Positions 26,272 to 34,529 of a stretch of 64,000 nt of DNA are shown piece by piece. The notes beneath the pieces are model-generated. The model searched no databases, was not told the DNA's origin, and saw only the letters and a program-made list of their open reading frames with translations. The position numbers and the translations under genes are program-made. Position 1 is the stretch's first letter; each line of letters opens with the position of its first letter. The stretch is from Streptomyces spiralis. Lineage in GTDB: Bacteria > Actinomycetota > Actinomycetes > Streptomycetales > Streptomycetaceae. Location of the stretch: positions 186,001-250,000 of the forward strand of contig NZ_BNBC01000006.1 of NCBI RefSeq assembly GCF_014654675.1, read 5' to 3'.

Positions 26272-27252
26272 TCAGTACGCCAGCGAGCGGTCGACGGCGT
26301 CGAGCACGCGATCCAGGTCCGGCAGATACGCCTCTTCCAGCCGCGCCGGCGGATACGGCGCGTGGTAGCCGCCGACCCGCAGGACGGGGGCCTCCAGGTG
26401 GTAGAAGCAGCGCTCGGTGATCCGGGCGGCGATCTCCGCACCGGAACCGAAGAAGACCGGAGCCTCGTGGACCACCACCAGGCGGCGGGTCTTCTCCACC
26501 GAGGCCTGGATGGAGTCGAAGTCGATCGGGGAGACCGAGCGCAGGTCCAGGACCTCCAGCGACCTGCCCTCCTCGGCGGCCGCGGCGGCGACCTCGTGGC
26601 AGAGCTTCACCATCGGGCCGTAGGCGGCCAGGGTCAGGTCCGTGCCCTCGCGGACGACCTGCGCCTTGTGCAGCGGGGCGGGGATCGCCTCGGGGTCGAC
26701 CTCGCCCTTGTCCCAGTAGCGCCGCTTGGGCTCGAAGTAGATCACCGGGTCGTCGCTCTGGATGGCCTGCTGCATCATCCAGTACGCGTCCGACGCGTTG
26801 GACGGGCTGACGACCTTCAGGCCGGCGACGTGCGCGAACAGCGCCTCGGGGGACTCCGAGTGGTGCTCCACCGCGCCGATGCCGCCGCCGTAGGGGATGC
26901 GGACCACGACCGGGAGCTTGACCTTGCCCAGGGAGCGGGCGTGCATCTTCGCCAGCTGCGTGACGATCTGGTCGTACGCCGGGAAGACGAAGCCGTCGAA
27001 CTGGATCTCGACCACCGGGCGGTAGCCGCGCAGGGCGAGGCCGATCGCCGTGCCGACGATGCCGGACTCGGCGAGCGGGGTGTCGATGACGCGGCTCTCG
27101 CCGAAGTCCTTCTGCAGGCCGTCCGTCACCCGGAACACGCCGCCCAGCTTGCCGACGTCCTCGCCCATGATCAGGACCTTGGGGTCGGCGTCCAGCGCGC
27201 GGCGCAGCGACTCGTTGATCGCCTTGGCCAGTGCCATCTTCTCCGCAGCCAT
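26272..27252 (-). CDS. bkdG: Branched-chain 2-oxoacid dehydrogenase E1 beta, cluster 1
   Basis: 326 residues, the family's usual length. The transketolase-like pyrimidine-binding domain is recognisable from VLIMGEDVGKLGGVFRVTDG and the C-terminal domain from LEVLDLRSVSPIDFDSI and VHEAPVFFGSGAEIAARI. Together with E1alpha it forms the ThDP-dependent decarboxylase heterotetramer. It starts 2 bases after the stop of bkdF and ends 11 bases before bkdH, indicating a tight operon. Confidence 0.93.
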   Translation of the reverse strand: MAAEKMALAKAINESLRRALDADPKVLIMGEDVGKLGGVFRVTDGLQKDFGESRVIDTPLAESGIVGTAIGLALRGYRPVVEIQFDGFVFPAYDQIVTQLAKMHARSLGKVKLPVVVRIPYGGGIGAVEHHSESPEALFAHVAGLKVVSPSNASDAYWMMQQAIQSDDPVIYFEPKRRYWDKGEVDPEAIPAPLHKAQVVREGTDLTLAAYGPMVKLCHEVAAAAAEEGRSLEVLDLRSVSPIDFDSIQASVEKTRRLVVVHEAPVFFGSGAEIAARITERCFYHLEAPVLRVGGYHAPYPPARLEEAYLPDLDRVLDAVDRSLAY

Positions 27253-27254
27253 GC

Positions 27255-28442
27255 TCAGACCCCCTCTACGTCCGCGAACGACGCCTGGTAGGCGGCGAAC
27301 TGGGCGCGCTCCTCGTCGACGAGCGCGTGCCCGTCCGCGTACACGTTCTCGAAGATGGCGAAGTGGTCCGGGTCCGGCATGGCACGGACCGCCTCGCGTA
27401 CTCGTTTGCCCAACGCCTCGCTCTCGGCCTCGAGTTCCGCGAAGAATCCCTCGTCCGCGTGGTTTGCGGCCTCCAGGAAGCGGCGAAGGCGCAGGATCGG
27501 GTCCTTCGCCTCCCAGGCCAGGCGCTCCTCGTCACCCCGGTAGCGGGTGGGGTCGTCGGAGGTGGTGTGGGCGCCCATGCGGTACGTGAACGCCTCGACC
27601 AGGGTGGGGCCCTCGCCGGCGCGGGCGCGCTCCAGCGCCCACTTGGTGACCGCGAGGCAGGCCAGTACGTCGTTGCCGTCGACGCGCACGCCCGGGAAGC
27701 CGAAGCCCTGCGCGCGCTGGTAGAGCGGCACGCGGGTCTGCTTCTCGGTCGGCTCGGAGATCGCCCACTGGTTGTTCTGGCAGAAGAACACGACCGGGGC
27801 GTTGTAGACCGCGGAGAAGGTGAAGGACTCCGCCACGTCGCCCTGGCTGGAGGCGCCGTCGCCGAAGTAGGCGATGACCGCCGAGTCCGCGCCGTCCTTG
27901 GCGACGCCCATGGCGTAGCCGGTGGCGTGCAGCGTCTGGGAGCCGATGACGATCGTGTACAGGTGGAAGTTGTTGCTGTTCGGGTCCCAGCCGCCGTTGT
28001 TCACGCCGCGGAACATGCCGAGCAGGTTGGTGGGGTCGACCCCGCGGCACCAGGCGACGCCGTGCTCGCGGTAGGTCGGGAAGACGTAGTCGTCGTCGTT
28101 CAGCGCCCGGCCCGAGCCGATCTGGGCGGCCTCCTGGCCGAGCAGCGAGGCCCACAGTCCCAGTTCGCCCTGGCGCTGCAGGGCGGTGGCCTCGGCGTCG
28201 AAGCGGCGGGTGAGCACCATGTCGCGGTACAGCCCGCGGAGCTCTTCGGAAGTGATGCCGGCGACGTACTTGTCGTACTCGGCGTTCTTGACGCGCTTCC
28301 CCTCAGGGGTCAGCAACTGCACGAGTTCGGTGCCGGCGTTCTTCCTCGCGTTCGCGCCGGTGCTCTTTTTGGCGCCGGTGGCGCCGGCCTTGCTTCCGGC
28401 GCTGCGTCGCGGTGTGCGCGCGGCAGTGCTCTCCACGGTCAC
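27255..28442 (-). CDS. bkdF: Branched-chain 2-oxoacid dehydrogenase E1 alpha, cluster 1
   Basis: 395 residues from a GTG at 28442, which has GGAGGAG 5 bases upstream. The first 45 residues are an Ala/Lys/Arg-rich, probably disordered extension absent from the second cluster's E1alpha. The ThDP motif is visible as GDGASSQGDVAES...NNQWAIS. E1alpha and E1beta decarboxylate the oxoacids of Val, Leu and Ile. Two 15-base palindromes 200-230 bases upstream are candidate operators. Confidence 0.92.
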   Translation of the reverse strand: MTVESTAARTPRRSAGSKAGATGAKKSTGANARKNAGTELVQLLTPEGKRVKNAEYDKYVAGITSEELRGLYRDMVLTRRFDAEATALQRQGELGLWASLLGQEAAQIGSGRALNDDDYVFPTYREHGVAWCRGVDPTNLLGMFRGVNNGGWDPNSNNFHLYTIVIGSQTLHATGYAMGVAKDGADSAVIAYFGDGASSQGDVAESFTFSAVYNAPVVFFCQNNQWAISEPTEKQTRVPLYQRAQGFGFPGVRVDGNDVLACLAVTKWALERARAGEGPTLVEAFTYRMGAHTTSDDPTRYRGDEERLAWEAKDPILRLRRFLEAANHADEGFFAELEAESEALGKRVREAVRAMPDPDHFAIFENVYADGHALVDEERAQFAAYQASFADVEGV

Positions 28443-28639
28443 GTGTGCTCCTCCGTCGGTCCGGCCCCCGGGGTTGCCGGTAGGCCAGTGCGGCTCACCT
28501 GAAACCGACCACCGAGGCACGGGGTGGGTGCCACTCGGCCGGGAACAGGCGTGACAGGTGCCCCGGCGAGCGCCCTGCAACAGCCACGTTACCCAGTGCT
28601 CCACATTTCTGGGAAACCCCACCTGACCTGCGTGTTTCA

Positions 28640-28651
28640 TTGGATTTCCAA
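28640..28651 (-). promoter_or_regulatory. Operator-like inverted repeat A upstream of bkdF
   Basis: TTGGA-TT-TCCAA; on the bkdF strand it reads within TACTTGGAAATCCAA. Its centre is 22 bases from the second copy, about two helical turns, so both would lie on the same DNA face. Confidence 0.5.
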
Positions 28652-28660
28652 GTATTTTCG

Positions 28661-28674
28661 CTTGGACGTCCAAG
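28661..28674 (-). promoter_or_regulatory. Operator-like perfect palindrome B upstream of bkdF
   Basis: CTTGGACGTCCAAG is a perfect 14-base palindrome. With the neighbouring copy it defines a shared ACTTGGAnnTCCAA motif in direct array. The binder is unknown; BkdR or another amino-acid or acyl-CoA responsive regulator is possible. Confidence 0.5.
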
Positions 28675-28931
28675 TACTGGCGCGGGCATTCGGGGCAGCC
28701 GCTGGTCACAGCCGTGCAGGGGGCCGGAACACCGGCACGGTATCCCGGCCACCCCCGCATCGGGAAGGGCTGAAGAGTGGCCGGAACTGCTCTTGATGGA
28801 TGACCCACGCCGGGGCAGGCGAGCCGGCGGCCGCGTCCCGGAAGCGCTCGACACGGTGACCTCAAGTGACCAAAAGCGACTACTGAAGACTGTCTGTGAC
28901 AAGCCCCAGCTCACGGCCTCGGCCGTTGCCC

Positions 28932-28937
28932 TAGCAT
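28932..28937 (+). promoter_or_regulatory. -10 element of the phosphotransferase gene, leaderless arrangement
   Basis: TAGCAT followed by 7 bases and the GTG at 28945; no Shine-Dalgarno. Confidence 0.5.
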
Positions 28938-28944
28938 CTGGCGC

Positions 28945-29988
28945 GTGCCGCGCCCTTGTGTACCACCCCCTGTACCCCACGCGCCCCCTCTGAGCGCCCT
29001 GCTGCGCCAGTACGCCGCCGGTTCCGCCCTCACCTGCGAACCCGTCGACCAGGGCCTGCTGAACCGCGGCTACCGACTGTGCACCACCCGTGGCCGCTAC
29101 TTCCTCAAACACCACTTCGACCCCGACACCGCCGACCCGGCGGCGATCGCCCGGCAGCACCGCGCCACCCAGCGCCTGGCCGACCTGGGCGTCCCGGTGG
29201 CGCCCGCGCTGGCCGGCCGCGACGGACGCACGGTCGCCGTGATCGGCGGTCACGCCTACGCCCTGCACCCCTGGATCGACGGCCGGCACCGGCACGGCGG
29301 CCAGCTCACCACCGGCCAGTGCACGCGCCTCGGCGCGCTCCTGGGGGCCGTGCACGCCTGCCTGGAGCGCGTCATGCCGCCCAAGGGGCGCACCCGTCCC
29401 GCCACGCACCCGCACCCCGTGGAGAGCGCAGACCCCGACGACACCCTCGCCCTGATCGACGATCTGCTCGCCCACGTCCGCCGCCACCGCCCCGCCGACG
29501 CCTTCGACGAACTGGCCCGGCACCGGCTCCTGGAGCGCCGCGCCCTGCTGGAGCGGCACGCCGATCGGCGCCCCCCGCCCGGCGGCCCCGTCGGCTGGGT
29601 GCACGGCGACTTCCACCCCTTCAACGTGCTCTACAAGGGACACGCCCCGGCCGCGATCGTCGACTGGGACCGGCTCGGCGTGCAGCCGCGTGCCGAGGAG
29701 GCCGTCCGCGCCGCCGCGATCTTCTTCGTCCGGCCGGCCGGCACCCTGGACCTGCCGAAGATCAGGGCGTACGCGCGCGCGTACCGGCGCACCGCCGGCG
29801 CCACGCCCTCGGAGCTCGCGGCGGCCGTGCACCGCGTGTGGTGGGAACGCCTGAACGACTTCTGGATGCTGCGCTGGCACTACGAGCGCGGCGACACCCG
29901 CGCCGACCCCCAGTTCCCGGCCGCCTCGGCGCTCGCGGTGTGGTGGACCGAGGAGTACGACGCGGTGTGCGGGGCGTTCGCGGAGTGA
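28945..29988 (+). CDS. Aminoglycoside-phosphotransferase-fold kinase (APH family)
   Basis: 347 residues. Kinase-like fold with a nucleotide-binding Lys in RYFLKHHF, the catalytic loop HGDFHPFNVLY and the metal-binding IVDWDRLG. The family includes small-molecule kinases (aminoglycoside, homoserine, choline, fructosamine). Although APH is the name of the fold, nothing here indicates antibiotic resistance; the substrate is unknown. The GTG start at 28945 follows a -10-like element at leaderless spacing. It ends in a perfect stem-loop shared with the opposing kinase gene. Confidence 0.82.
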   Translation: MPRPCVPPPVPHAPPLSALLRQYAAGSALTCEPVDQGLLNRGYRLCTTRGRYFLKHHFDPDTADPAAIARQHRATQRLADLGVPVAPALAGRDGRTVAVIGGHAYALHPWIDGRHRHGGQLTTGQCTRLGALLGAVHACLERVMPPKGRTRPATHPHPVESADPDDTLALIDDLLAHVRRHRPADAFDELARHRLLERRALLERHADRRPPPGGPVGWVHGDFHPFNVLYKGHAPAAIVDWDRLGVQPRAEEAVRAAAIFFVRPAGTLDLPKIRAYARAYRRTAGATPSELAAAVHRVWWERLNDFWMLRWHYERGDTRADPQFPAASALAVWWTEEYDAVCGAFAE

Positions 29989-30017
29989 TCGAACCGGGTG
30001 AGAAGCGGTGCATACGG

Positions 30018-30058
30018 CACGCGCGCGTGGAGCCTCGATGGGGCTCCACGCGCGCGTG
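30018..30058. terminator. Bidirectional terminator between APH-family gene and kinase
   Basis: Perfect 17-base arms (30018-30034 and 30042-30058), rich in CG repeats, with a 7-base loop, between convergent genes. Confidence 0.85.
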
Positions 30059-30066
30059 AAGGACGA

Positions 30067-31722
30067 TCAGGTGCCGGTGACCCCGGTGTTCGCCGCCCCG
30101 GCGGCCGTACCGGTGGTGTCGCCGTTGCCGCCGTCCGTGCCCCCGTTGTTGCCGCCGCCGCTGCCGCCGTCCGCACCGCCGTCAGTGACACCGCCGCTGG
30201 TGCCCGTAGGACTCGAAGGACCGGACGGCGTGGTCTGGGTGTCCGAGCTCGGCGGGTTCGACGGCTCGTCGCTCGGCTCGTCCGTCGCCGTCTGGGACGG
30301 CGTGTGCGACGGCTGCTGCGACGGCGTGAAGTCCCAGCCGGTGCCGCCGTTGGAGCTGTTGCCGCTGTCCGTCGACGTGTCCGACGGACGGCCCTGCGAC
30401 GACTCGCTCGGAGCGGAGCTGGGCTGGTCGTCCTTGGAGGACTGCGAGCTCGACGGCGAGGTGGTGGTGCCGGTGCCGCCACCGCTGCCGTGGTCACCGG
30501 TCTTCTGCATCGCCAGCGCGACGCCCACCGCAATGGCGATCACCGCGAGCACGGCGAGGATCCACAGCTTGCCGCGGCTGCTGCCCTGGTTGCCGTGGCC
30601 CTCGAAGCCGCCGTCGTCGCCATTGCCGTATCCCGCGGGCAGGATCGGCTGCGGGATCTGCGTGGTGCTCGAGCCGGTCTCGCCCGGGTGCGGCATCACC
30701 GTCGTACCGGCGAAGCCCGCCGCCGGGGTGTGCCGGCCCTCGTGCATCTCCACCGGGCCGGTGTTCCAGGTGCCGGTGTGGCCACCCTGGTCGTACAGCA
30801 TCTGCAGCGCGTACTGGACCAGCCCGCGCATCTCCTCGGCCGTCTGGAAACGGTCGTCGGGCTCCTTGGCGAGCGAGCGCATGACCAGGCCGTCGAGTTC
30901 CGGCGGGCAGCCGGCCTCGGAGACCTGGGACGGCGCCACCGGCGCGTCCTGGACGTGCTGGTAGACCACCGACAGCGGGGTCTCGCCGATGAACGGGGGC
31001 CGCAGGGAGAGGAGTTCGTACAGCAGGCAGCCCGTCGCGTACAGGTCGGAGCGGTGGTCGACGGCCTTGCCGAGGGCCTGCTCCGGTGAGAGGTACTGCG
31101 GGGTGCCCATCACCATGCCGGTCTGCGTCATCGTCGTGGACGCCCCGTGCAGGGCGCGGGCGATGCCGAAGTCCATCACCTTCACGGCGCCGTTGTCGGT
31201 GATGATGACGTTGGCGGGCTTGATGTCGCGGTGCACGATGCCGTGCTGGTGCGAGTAGGCCAGCGCCTCCAGGACTCCGGAGACGATGATCAGCGCCTGC
31301 TCGGGGCCCGGCGCCTCGGCGTTGAGCAGCAGGTCGCGGATGGTGCGGCCCTCGACCAGCTCCATCACGATGTACGGCACGGACTGGCCGCCCACCATGT
31401 CCTCGCCGGAGTCGTACACGGCGACGATCGCATGGTGGTTGAGGCCGGCCACGGACTGGGCCTCGCGCGTGAAGCGGGCCTTGGAGACGGGGTCCTCGGC
31501 GAGGTCGGCGCGCAGCAGCTTGACCGCGACGGTACGGCCCAGGCGCACGTCCTCGGCCGCGAACACCTCGGCCATGCCGCCCCGGCCGAGCCTGCGGGTC
31601 AGCCGGTACCGGCCGTCGCCGACCAGGCCGCCGTTGCCCCACATCTCGGGCGCGTCCGACATGCCGCCGCCGCCAGTCGCCTCGGGGTCGGACGGGCCCT
31701 GGGCGCGCTGCGTCTGTGCCAT
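30067..31722 (-). CDS. Membrane Ser/Thr protein kinase (PknA/B-like), low-complexity extracellular tail
   Basis: 551 residues. Kinase domain about 39-300: glycine loop LGRGGMAEVF, Lys in VAVKLL, HRDIKPANV, DFGIA and the activation loop TMTQTGMVMGTPQYLSPEQ. A juxtamembrane linker leads to one membrane helix (about 383-404), then an extracellular Ser/Thr/Gly/Pro/Asp-rich tail of about 145 residues without PASTA repeats. The kinase phosphorylates Ser/Thr on cytoplasmic proteins; the tail may sense the wall. It is divergent from a second kinase and may share control with it. Confidence 0.93.
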   Translation of the reverse strand: MAQTQRAQGPSDPEATGGGGMSDAPEMWGNGGLVGDGRYRLTRRLGRGGMAEVFAAEDVRLGRTVAVKLLRADLAEDPVSKARFTREAQSVAGLNHHAIVAVYDSGEDMVGGQSVPYIVMELVEGRTIRDLLLNAEAPGPEQALIIVSGVLEALAYSHQHGIVHRDIKPANVIITDNGAVKVMDFGIARALHGASTTMTQTGMVMGTPQYLSPEQALGKAVDHRSDLYATGCLLYELLSLRPPFIGETPLSVVYQHVQDAPVAPSQVSEAGCPPELDGLVMRSLAKEPDDRFQTAEEMRGLVQYALQMLYDQGGHTGTWNTGPVEMHEGRHTPAAGFAGTTVMPHPGETGSSTTQIPQPILPAGYGNGDDGGFEGHGNQGSSRGKLWILAVLAVIAIAVGVALAMQKTGDHGSGGGTGTTTSPSSSQSSKDDQPSSAPSESSQGRPSDTSTDSGNSSNGGTGWDFTPSQQPSHTPSQTATDEPSDEPSNPPSSDTQTTPSGPSSPTGTSGGVTDGGADGGSGGGNNGGTDGGNGDTTGTAAGAANTGVTGT

Positions 31723-32138
31723 CAGTCCTCGCCGTCGTTTCTGCCCGCGGTGTGCGGTGTTGTCACGGGTCTCCGTCCGTCACGCTACAGGTTCGGCGCA
31801 AGCCGCCGGTCCAGGTTCGCGGTGAGGACCGGCCCGAGACCGGACCGGCCATCAAACCCCGTGCGGCTGCCGTCGTGCAAATTCCGTGTACCGGTCGCAC
31901 GTCCGCTGTAACGCTTCCGCGACGCTTCTTTCGCGTACGGTCACGGAACGGGCACCGAGCTTGACGTGTCAGTGCCCTCGGGCAGACTTGGCCGGGAATA
32001 ACACATTCGATCAACGAGATCCGGACATGAGGTCAGGTCAGGTCCGGTCCCGGGACGGGTCGACGGACAGCCGATCGCGCGAGCACAGCAGCCGCACAGC
32101 AGCCGCTGCCCCGCGCGTGCCTATGGGGGACGCAGAAG
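31723..32138. other. 416-base divergent intergenic region between two kinase genes
   Basis: No gene seen. It contains a TTGACG hexamer (31961-31966) and a CAGACT hexamer (31983-31988) 16 bases apart, a possible promoter for the rightward kinase with a leader of about 145 bases. The function of that leader is not evident. Confidence 0.5.
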
Positions 32139-33800
32139 ATGAGCCAGGACGGCGCACAGGGCCGGTTCGCCGGGCGGGCACTGGCAGGCGGCCGGTACCA
32201 ACTGCGTGACTTGCTCGGCCAGGGCGGCATGGCCTCGGTGCACCTCGCCTACGACTCCGTGCTCGACCGGCAGGTCGCCATCAAGACGCTGCACACCGAG
32301 CTCGGCCGGGAAGCGGCCTTCCGCGAGCGGTTCCGCCGCGAGGCCCAGGCAGTGGCGAAGCTCACGCACACGAACATCGTCTCGGTCTTCGACACCGGTG
32401 AGGACGACCTGGACGGCATGACGACGCCGTACATCGTCATGGAGTACATCGAGGGCCGGCCGCTGGGCTCGGTCCTCGACCAGGACATCCGGCAGCAGGG
32501 CGCGATGCCCGCGGACAAGGCGCTCAAGGTCACCGCGGACGTGCTGGCCGCCCTGGAGATCAGCCACGAGATGGGCCTGGTCCACCGGGACATCAAGCCG
32601 GGCAACGTGATGATGACCAAGCGCGGCGTGGTCAAGGTGATGGACTTCGGCATCGCCCGCGCCATGCAGTCCGGTGTCACCTCCATGACCCAGACCGGCA
32701 TGGTCGTCGGCACCCCGCAGTACCTCTCGCCGGAGCAGGCCCTGGGCCGGGGCGTGGACGCCCGCTCGGACCTGTACTCGGTCGGCATCATGCTGTTCCA
32801 GCTGGTCACCGGGCGGCTGCCGTTCGACGCGGACTCGCCGCTGGCCATCGCGTACGCGCATGTGCAGGAGGAGCCGGTGGCTCCTTCGTCGATCAACCGC
32901 TCCCTGCCGCCCGCGGTGGACGCGCTGGTCGCCCGCGCGCTGAAGAAGAACCCGAACGAGCGCTTCCCCAGCGCCGTGTCCATGCGCGACGAGTGCCTGC
33001 GCGTGGCGGCCTCCTTCCAGGCGGCGGCGCCCAGCATCGTGCCGGGCGCCCAGACGTCGAGCGGTGCGGGCGTGGGCTCCGCGGTCTTCCCGCCGGTCGA
33101 CACGGCCCCACCGCCCGTGGGCAATGTTCAGACGCCGTACCAGCCCGCTCCGGCCACACCCAACCCGTACGGCACTCCGCCGTCCGCGATGCCGTCACCC
33201 GCCTACGGCTATCCGCAGCAGGCCCCTCAACCGGCCGTCGGCTACCAGACGCCCGCCGCCTCCTCGCCGTACGCCGCCCCGCAGCAGGCGTCGACCCCGC
33301 CGCCGTACACGATCTCGCCCCAGTCCCCGGGTACGACCCCGGCGGGCGGCGGCAAGGGCAACAAGCCGGTGATCATGGGGTCGGTGGCCGTGGCGGTCAT
33401 CGCGGTCGTGGGTCTGATCGCCGCGCTGCTCATGAACAACGGTGGCGATGACGACGCCAAGGGCGGCGGCAGCAGCGCCGGCGCGTCGGTGTCGAGCCAT
33501 CCGTCGGGCTACCGCGGGCCTGACACGTCGAAGACGATCGAGAAGACCGAGTGCACCGAGCCGCAGGAGTCGTACAACGACGAGAAGAAGGTGAAGATGC
33601 CCGACTTCACCTTCAAGAACTGGGACTCGGTCCTCGCCTGCCTCCAGGGCGCGGGATGGCACTACAAGAAGCGGGCGGTGGACGAGAACACCTACGGCAA
33701 GGACACCGTCATGCGGCAGTCGCCCGAGGCGGGCACGGACTTCGACCCGAACGACCCGCCGGACATCCAGTTCGACATCTCCACCGGCAATCCGGCCTAG
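32139..33800 (+). CDS. Membrane Ser/Thr protein kinase with single PASTA-like domain
   Basis: 553 residues; gggggac 7 bases before the ATG. Kinase domain about 18-285 (LGQGGMASVH, VAIKTL, HRDIKPGNV, DFGIA, activation loop TSMTQTGMVVGTPQYLSPEQ). A Pro/Gln/Ala/Tyr-rich linker (about 300-405), a membrane helix (about 409-433) and a C-terminal extracellular PASTA-like domain (about 485-550; VKMPDFTFKNWDSVLACLQGAG, SPEAG) follow. PASTA domains bind muropeptides or related cell-wall ligands. The activation loop is nearly identical to that of the divergent kinase next door, suggesting paralogues. Confidence 0.93.
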   Translation: MSQDGAQGRFAGRALAGGRYQLRDLLGQGGMASVHLAYDSVLDRQVAIKTLHTELGREAAFRERFRREAQAVAKLTHTNIVSVFDTGEDDLDGMTTPYIVMEYIEGRPLGSVLDQDIRQQGAMPADKALKVTADVLAALEISHEMGLVHRDIKPGNVMMTKRGVVKVMDFGIARAMQSGVTSMTQTGMVVGTPQYLSPEQALGRGVDARSDLYSVGIMLFQLVTGRLPFDADSPLAIAYAHVQEEPVAPSSINRSLPPAVDALVARALKKNPNERFPSAVSMRDECLRVAASFQAAAPSIVPGAQTSSGAGVGSAVFPPVDTAPPPVGNVQTPYQPAPATPNPYGTPPSAMPSPAYGYPQQAPQPAVGYQTPAASSPYAAPQQASTPPPYTISPQSPGTTPAGGGKGNKPVIMGSVAVAVIAVVGLIAALLMNNGGDDDAKGGGSSAGASVSSHPSGYRGPDTSKTIEKTECTEPQESYNDEKKVKMPDFTFKNWDSVLACLQGAGWHYKKRAVDENTYGKDTVMRQSPEAGTDFDPNDPPDIQFDISTGNPA

Positions 33801-33904
33801 GCACGGGATCGCCGATCGGTCTGCCGACCGGTTGGGGGTAGGCGACGGCCGGCCGCGGGTGGGCCGGCCGGTCGCCGGAAGGTGGGCCGGTCGCCGGAAG
33901 GTCG

Positions 33905-33943
33905 AAGGGCGTGGGTCGCGCGTGATGCGCTTCCCACGCCCTT
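33905..33943. terminator. Terminator between kinase and bpa
   Basis: Arms AAGGGCGTGGG (33905-33915) and CCCACGCCCTT (33933-33943) enclose a second small hairpin. Just upstream a 19-22-base unit (gtgggccgg...gtcgccggaag) is tandemly duplicated at about 33857-33900. Confidence 0.7.
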
Positions 33944-33967
33944 GTGTCGTTCCGCCGTCCGGTCGTC

Positions 33968-34510
33968 CTACAGGTACGGGCCGCCCGAGCGGGTGCCGGG
34001 GTGGCCGTCCTCGCCCTCGCGGCCGACGCCCGGCGGGAGGGCGCGACGCATCTGCTCCAGCTGGGCGCGGGCGGCCATCTGCTGGGCGAACAGCGTCGTC
34101 TGGATCCCGTGGAAGAGGCCTTCCAGCCAGCCCACCAACTGGGCCTGGGCGATCCGCAGTTCCGCGTCGCTGGGGGTCCCCTCGTCCGTGAACGGCAGGG
34201 AGAGCCGCTCCAGCTCCTCGACGAGCTCCGGAGCCAGGCCGTCCTCGAGCTCCTTCACCGAGCTGGCGTGGATCTCCTTGAGCCGGACCCGGCTGGCCTC
34301 GTCGAGAGGAGCGGCACGCACCTCTTCGAGCAGCTGCTTGATCATGCTGCCGATCCGCATGACCTTCGCGGGCTGCTCCACCTGCTCCGTCACCGGGGTC
34401 TCGCGGGAGTCTTCGTCACCGCCGCCGAGCGCCATGCCGTCCTGGCCCACGACCAGGATCTGGGGGTTCTCCGGCGACCGTTCGTTCCTCGGCATCTCCA
34501 TGCCGCCCAT
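33968..34510 (-). CDS. bpa: Bacterial proteasome activator
   Basis: 180 residues. Central helical bundle with the family signature VGWLEGLFHGIQTTLFAQQM and the extreme C-terminus GGPYL, the motif that docks into the 20S proteasome alpha ring (GQYL in Mycobacterium, from memory). Bpa forms a dodecameric ring and delivers substrates such as the HspR repressor for ATP-independent proteasomal degradation. The start is uncertain: ATG at 34510 has only gagaga upstream, and an ATG nine bases further in (34501) is possible. A perfect Shine-Dalgarno lies 22 bases upstream but points to an out-of-frame ATG at 34524. It follows a PadR gene with its stop inside that ribosome site. Confidence 0.92.
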   Translation of the reverse strand: MGGMEMPRNERSPENPQILVVGQDGMALGGGDEDSRETPVTEQVEQPAKVMRIGSMIKQLLEEVRAAPLDEASRVRLKEIHASSVKELEDGLAPELVEELERLSLPFTDEGTPSDAELRIAQAQLVGWLEGLFHGIQTTLFAQQMAARAQLEQMRRALPPGVGREGEDGHPGTRSGGPYL

Positions 34511-34529
34511 TCTCTCGCACCCATATGTC

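Larger units (their letters stand above)
28443..28944. other. 502-base divergent intergenic region, bkdF/phosphotransferase
   Basis: No gene is visible. It holds the bkdF Shine-Dalgarno, two palindromes (28639-28652 region and 28661-28674), and a TAGCAT -10 element for the phosphotransferase. It is more AT-rich than its surroundings around 28620-28680. Confidence 0.7.

Noticed and set aside
28945..29988. Aminoglycoside resistance gene
   Set aside because: The APH-type fold is shared by many metabolic kinases; no resistance-specific feature or context is visible.
33800..33900. Riboswitch or structured RNA in the G-rich tandem repeat after the kinase
   Set aside because: The segment is a duplicated GC-rich stretch next to a terminator between convergent genes; there is no downstream gene on that strand to regulate.
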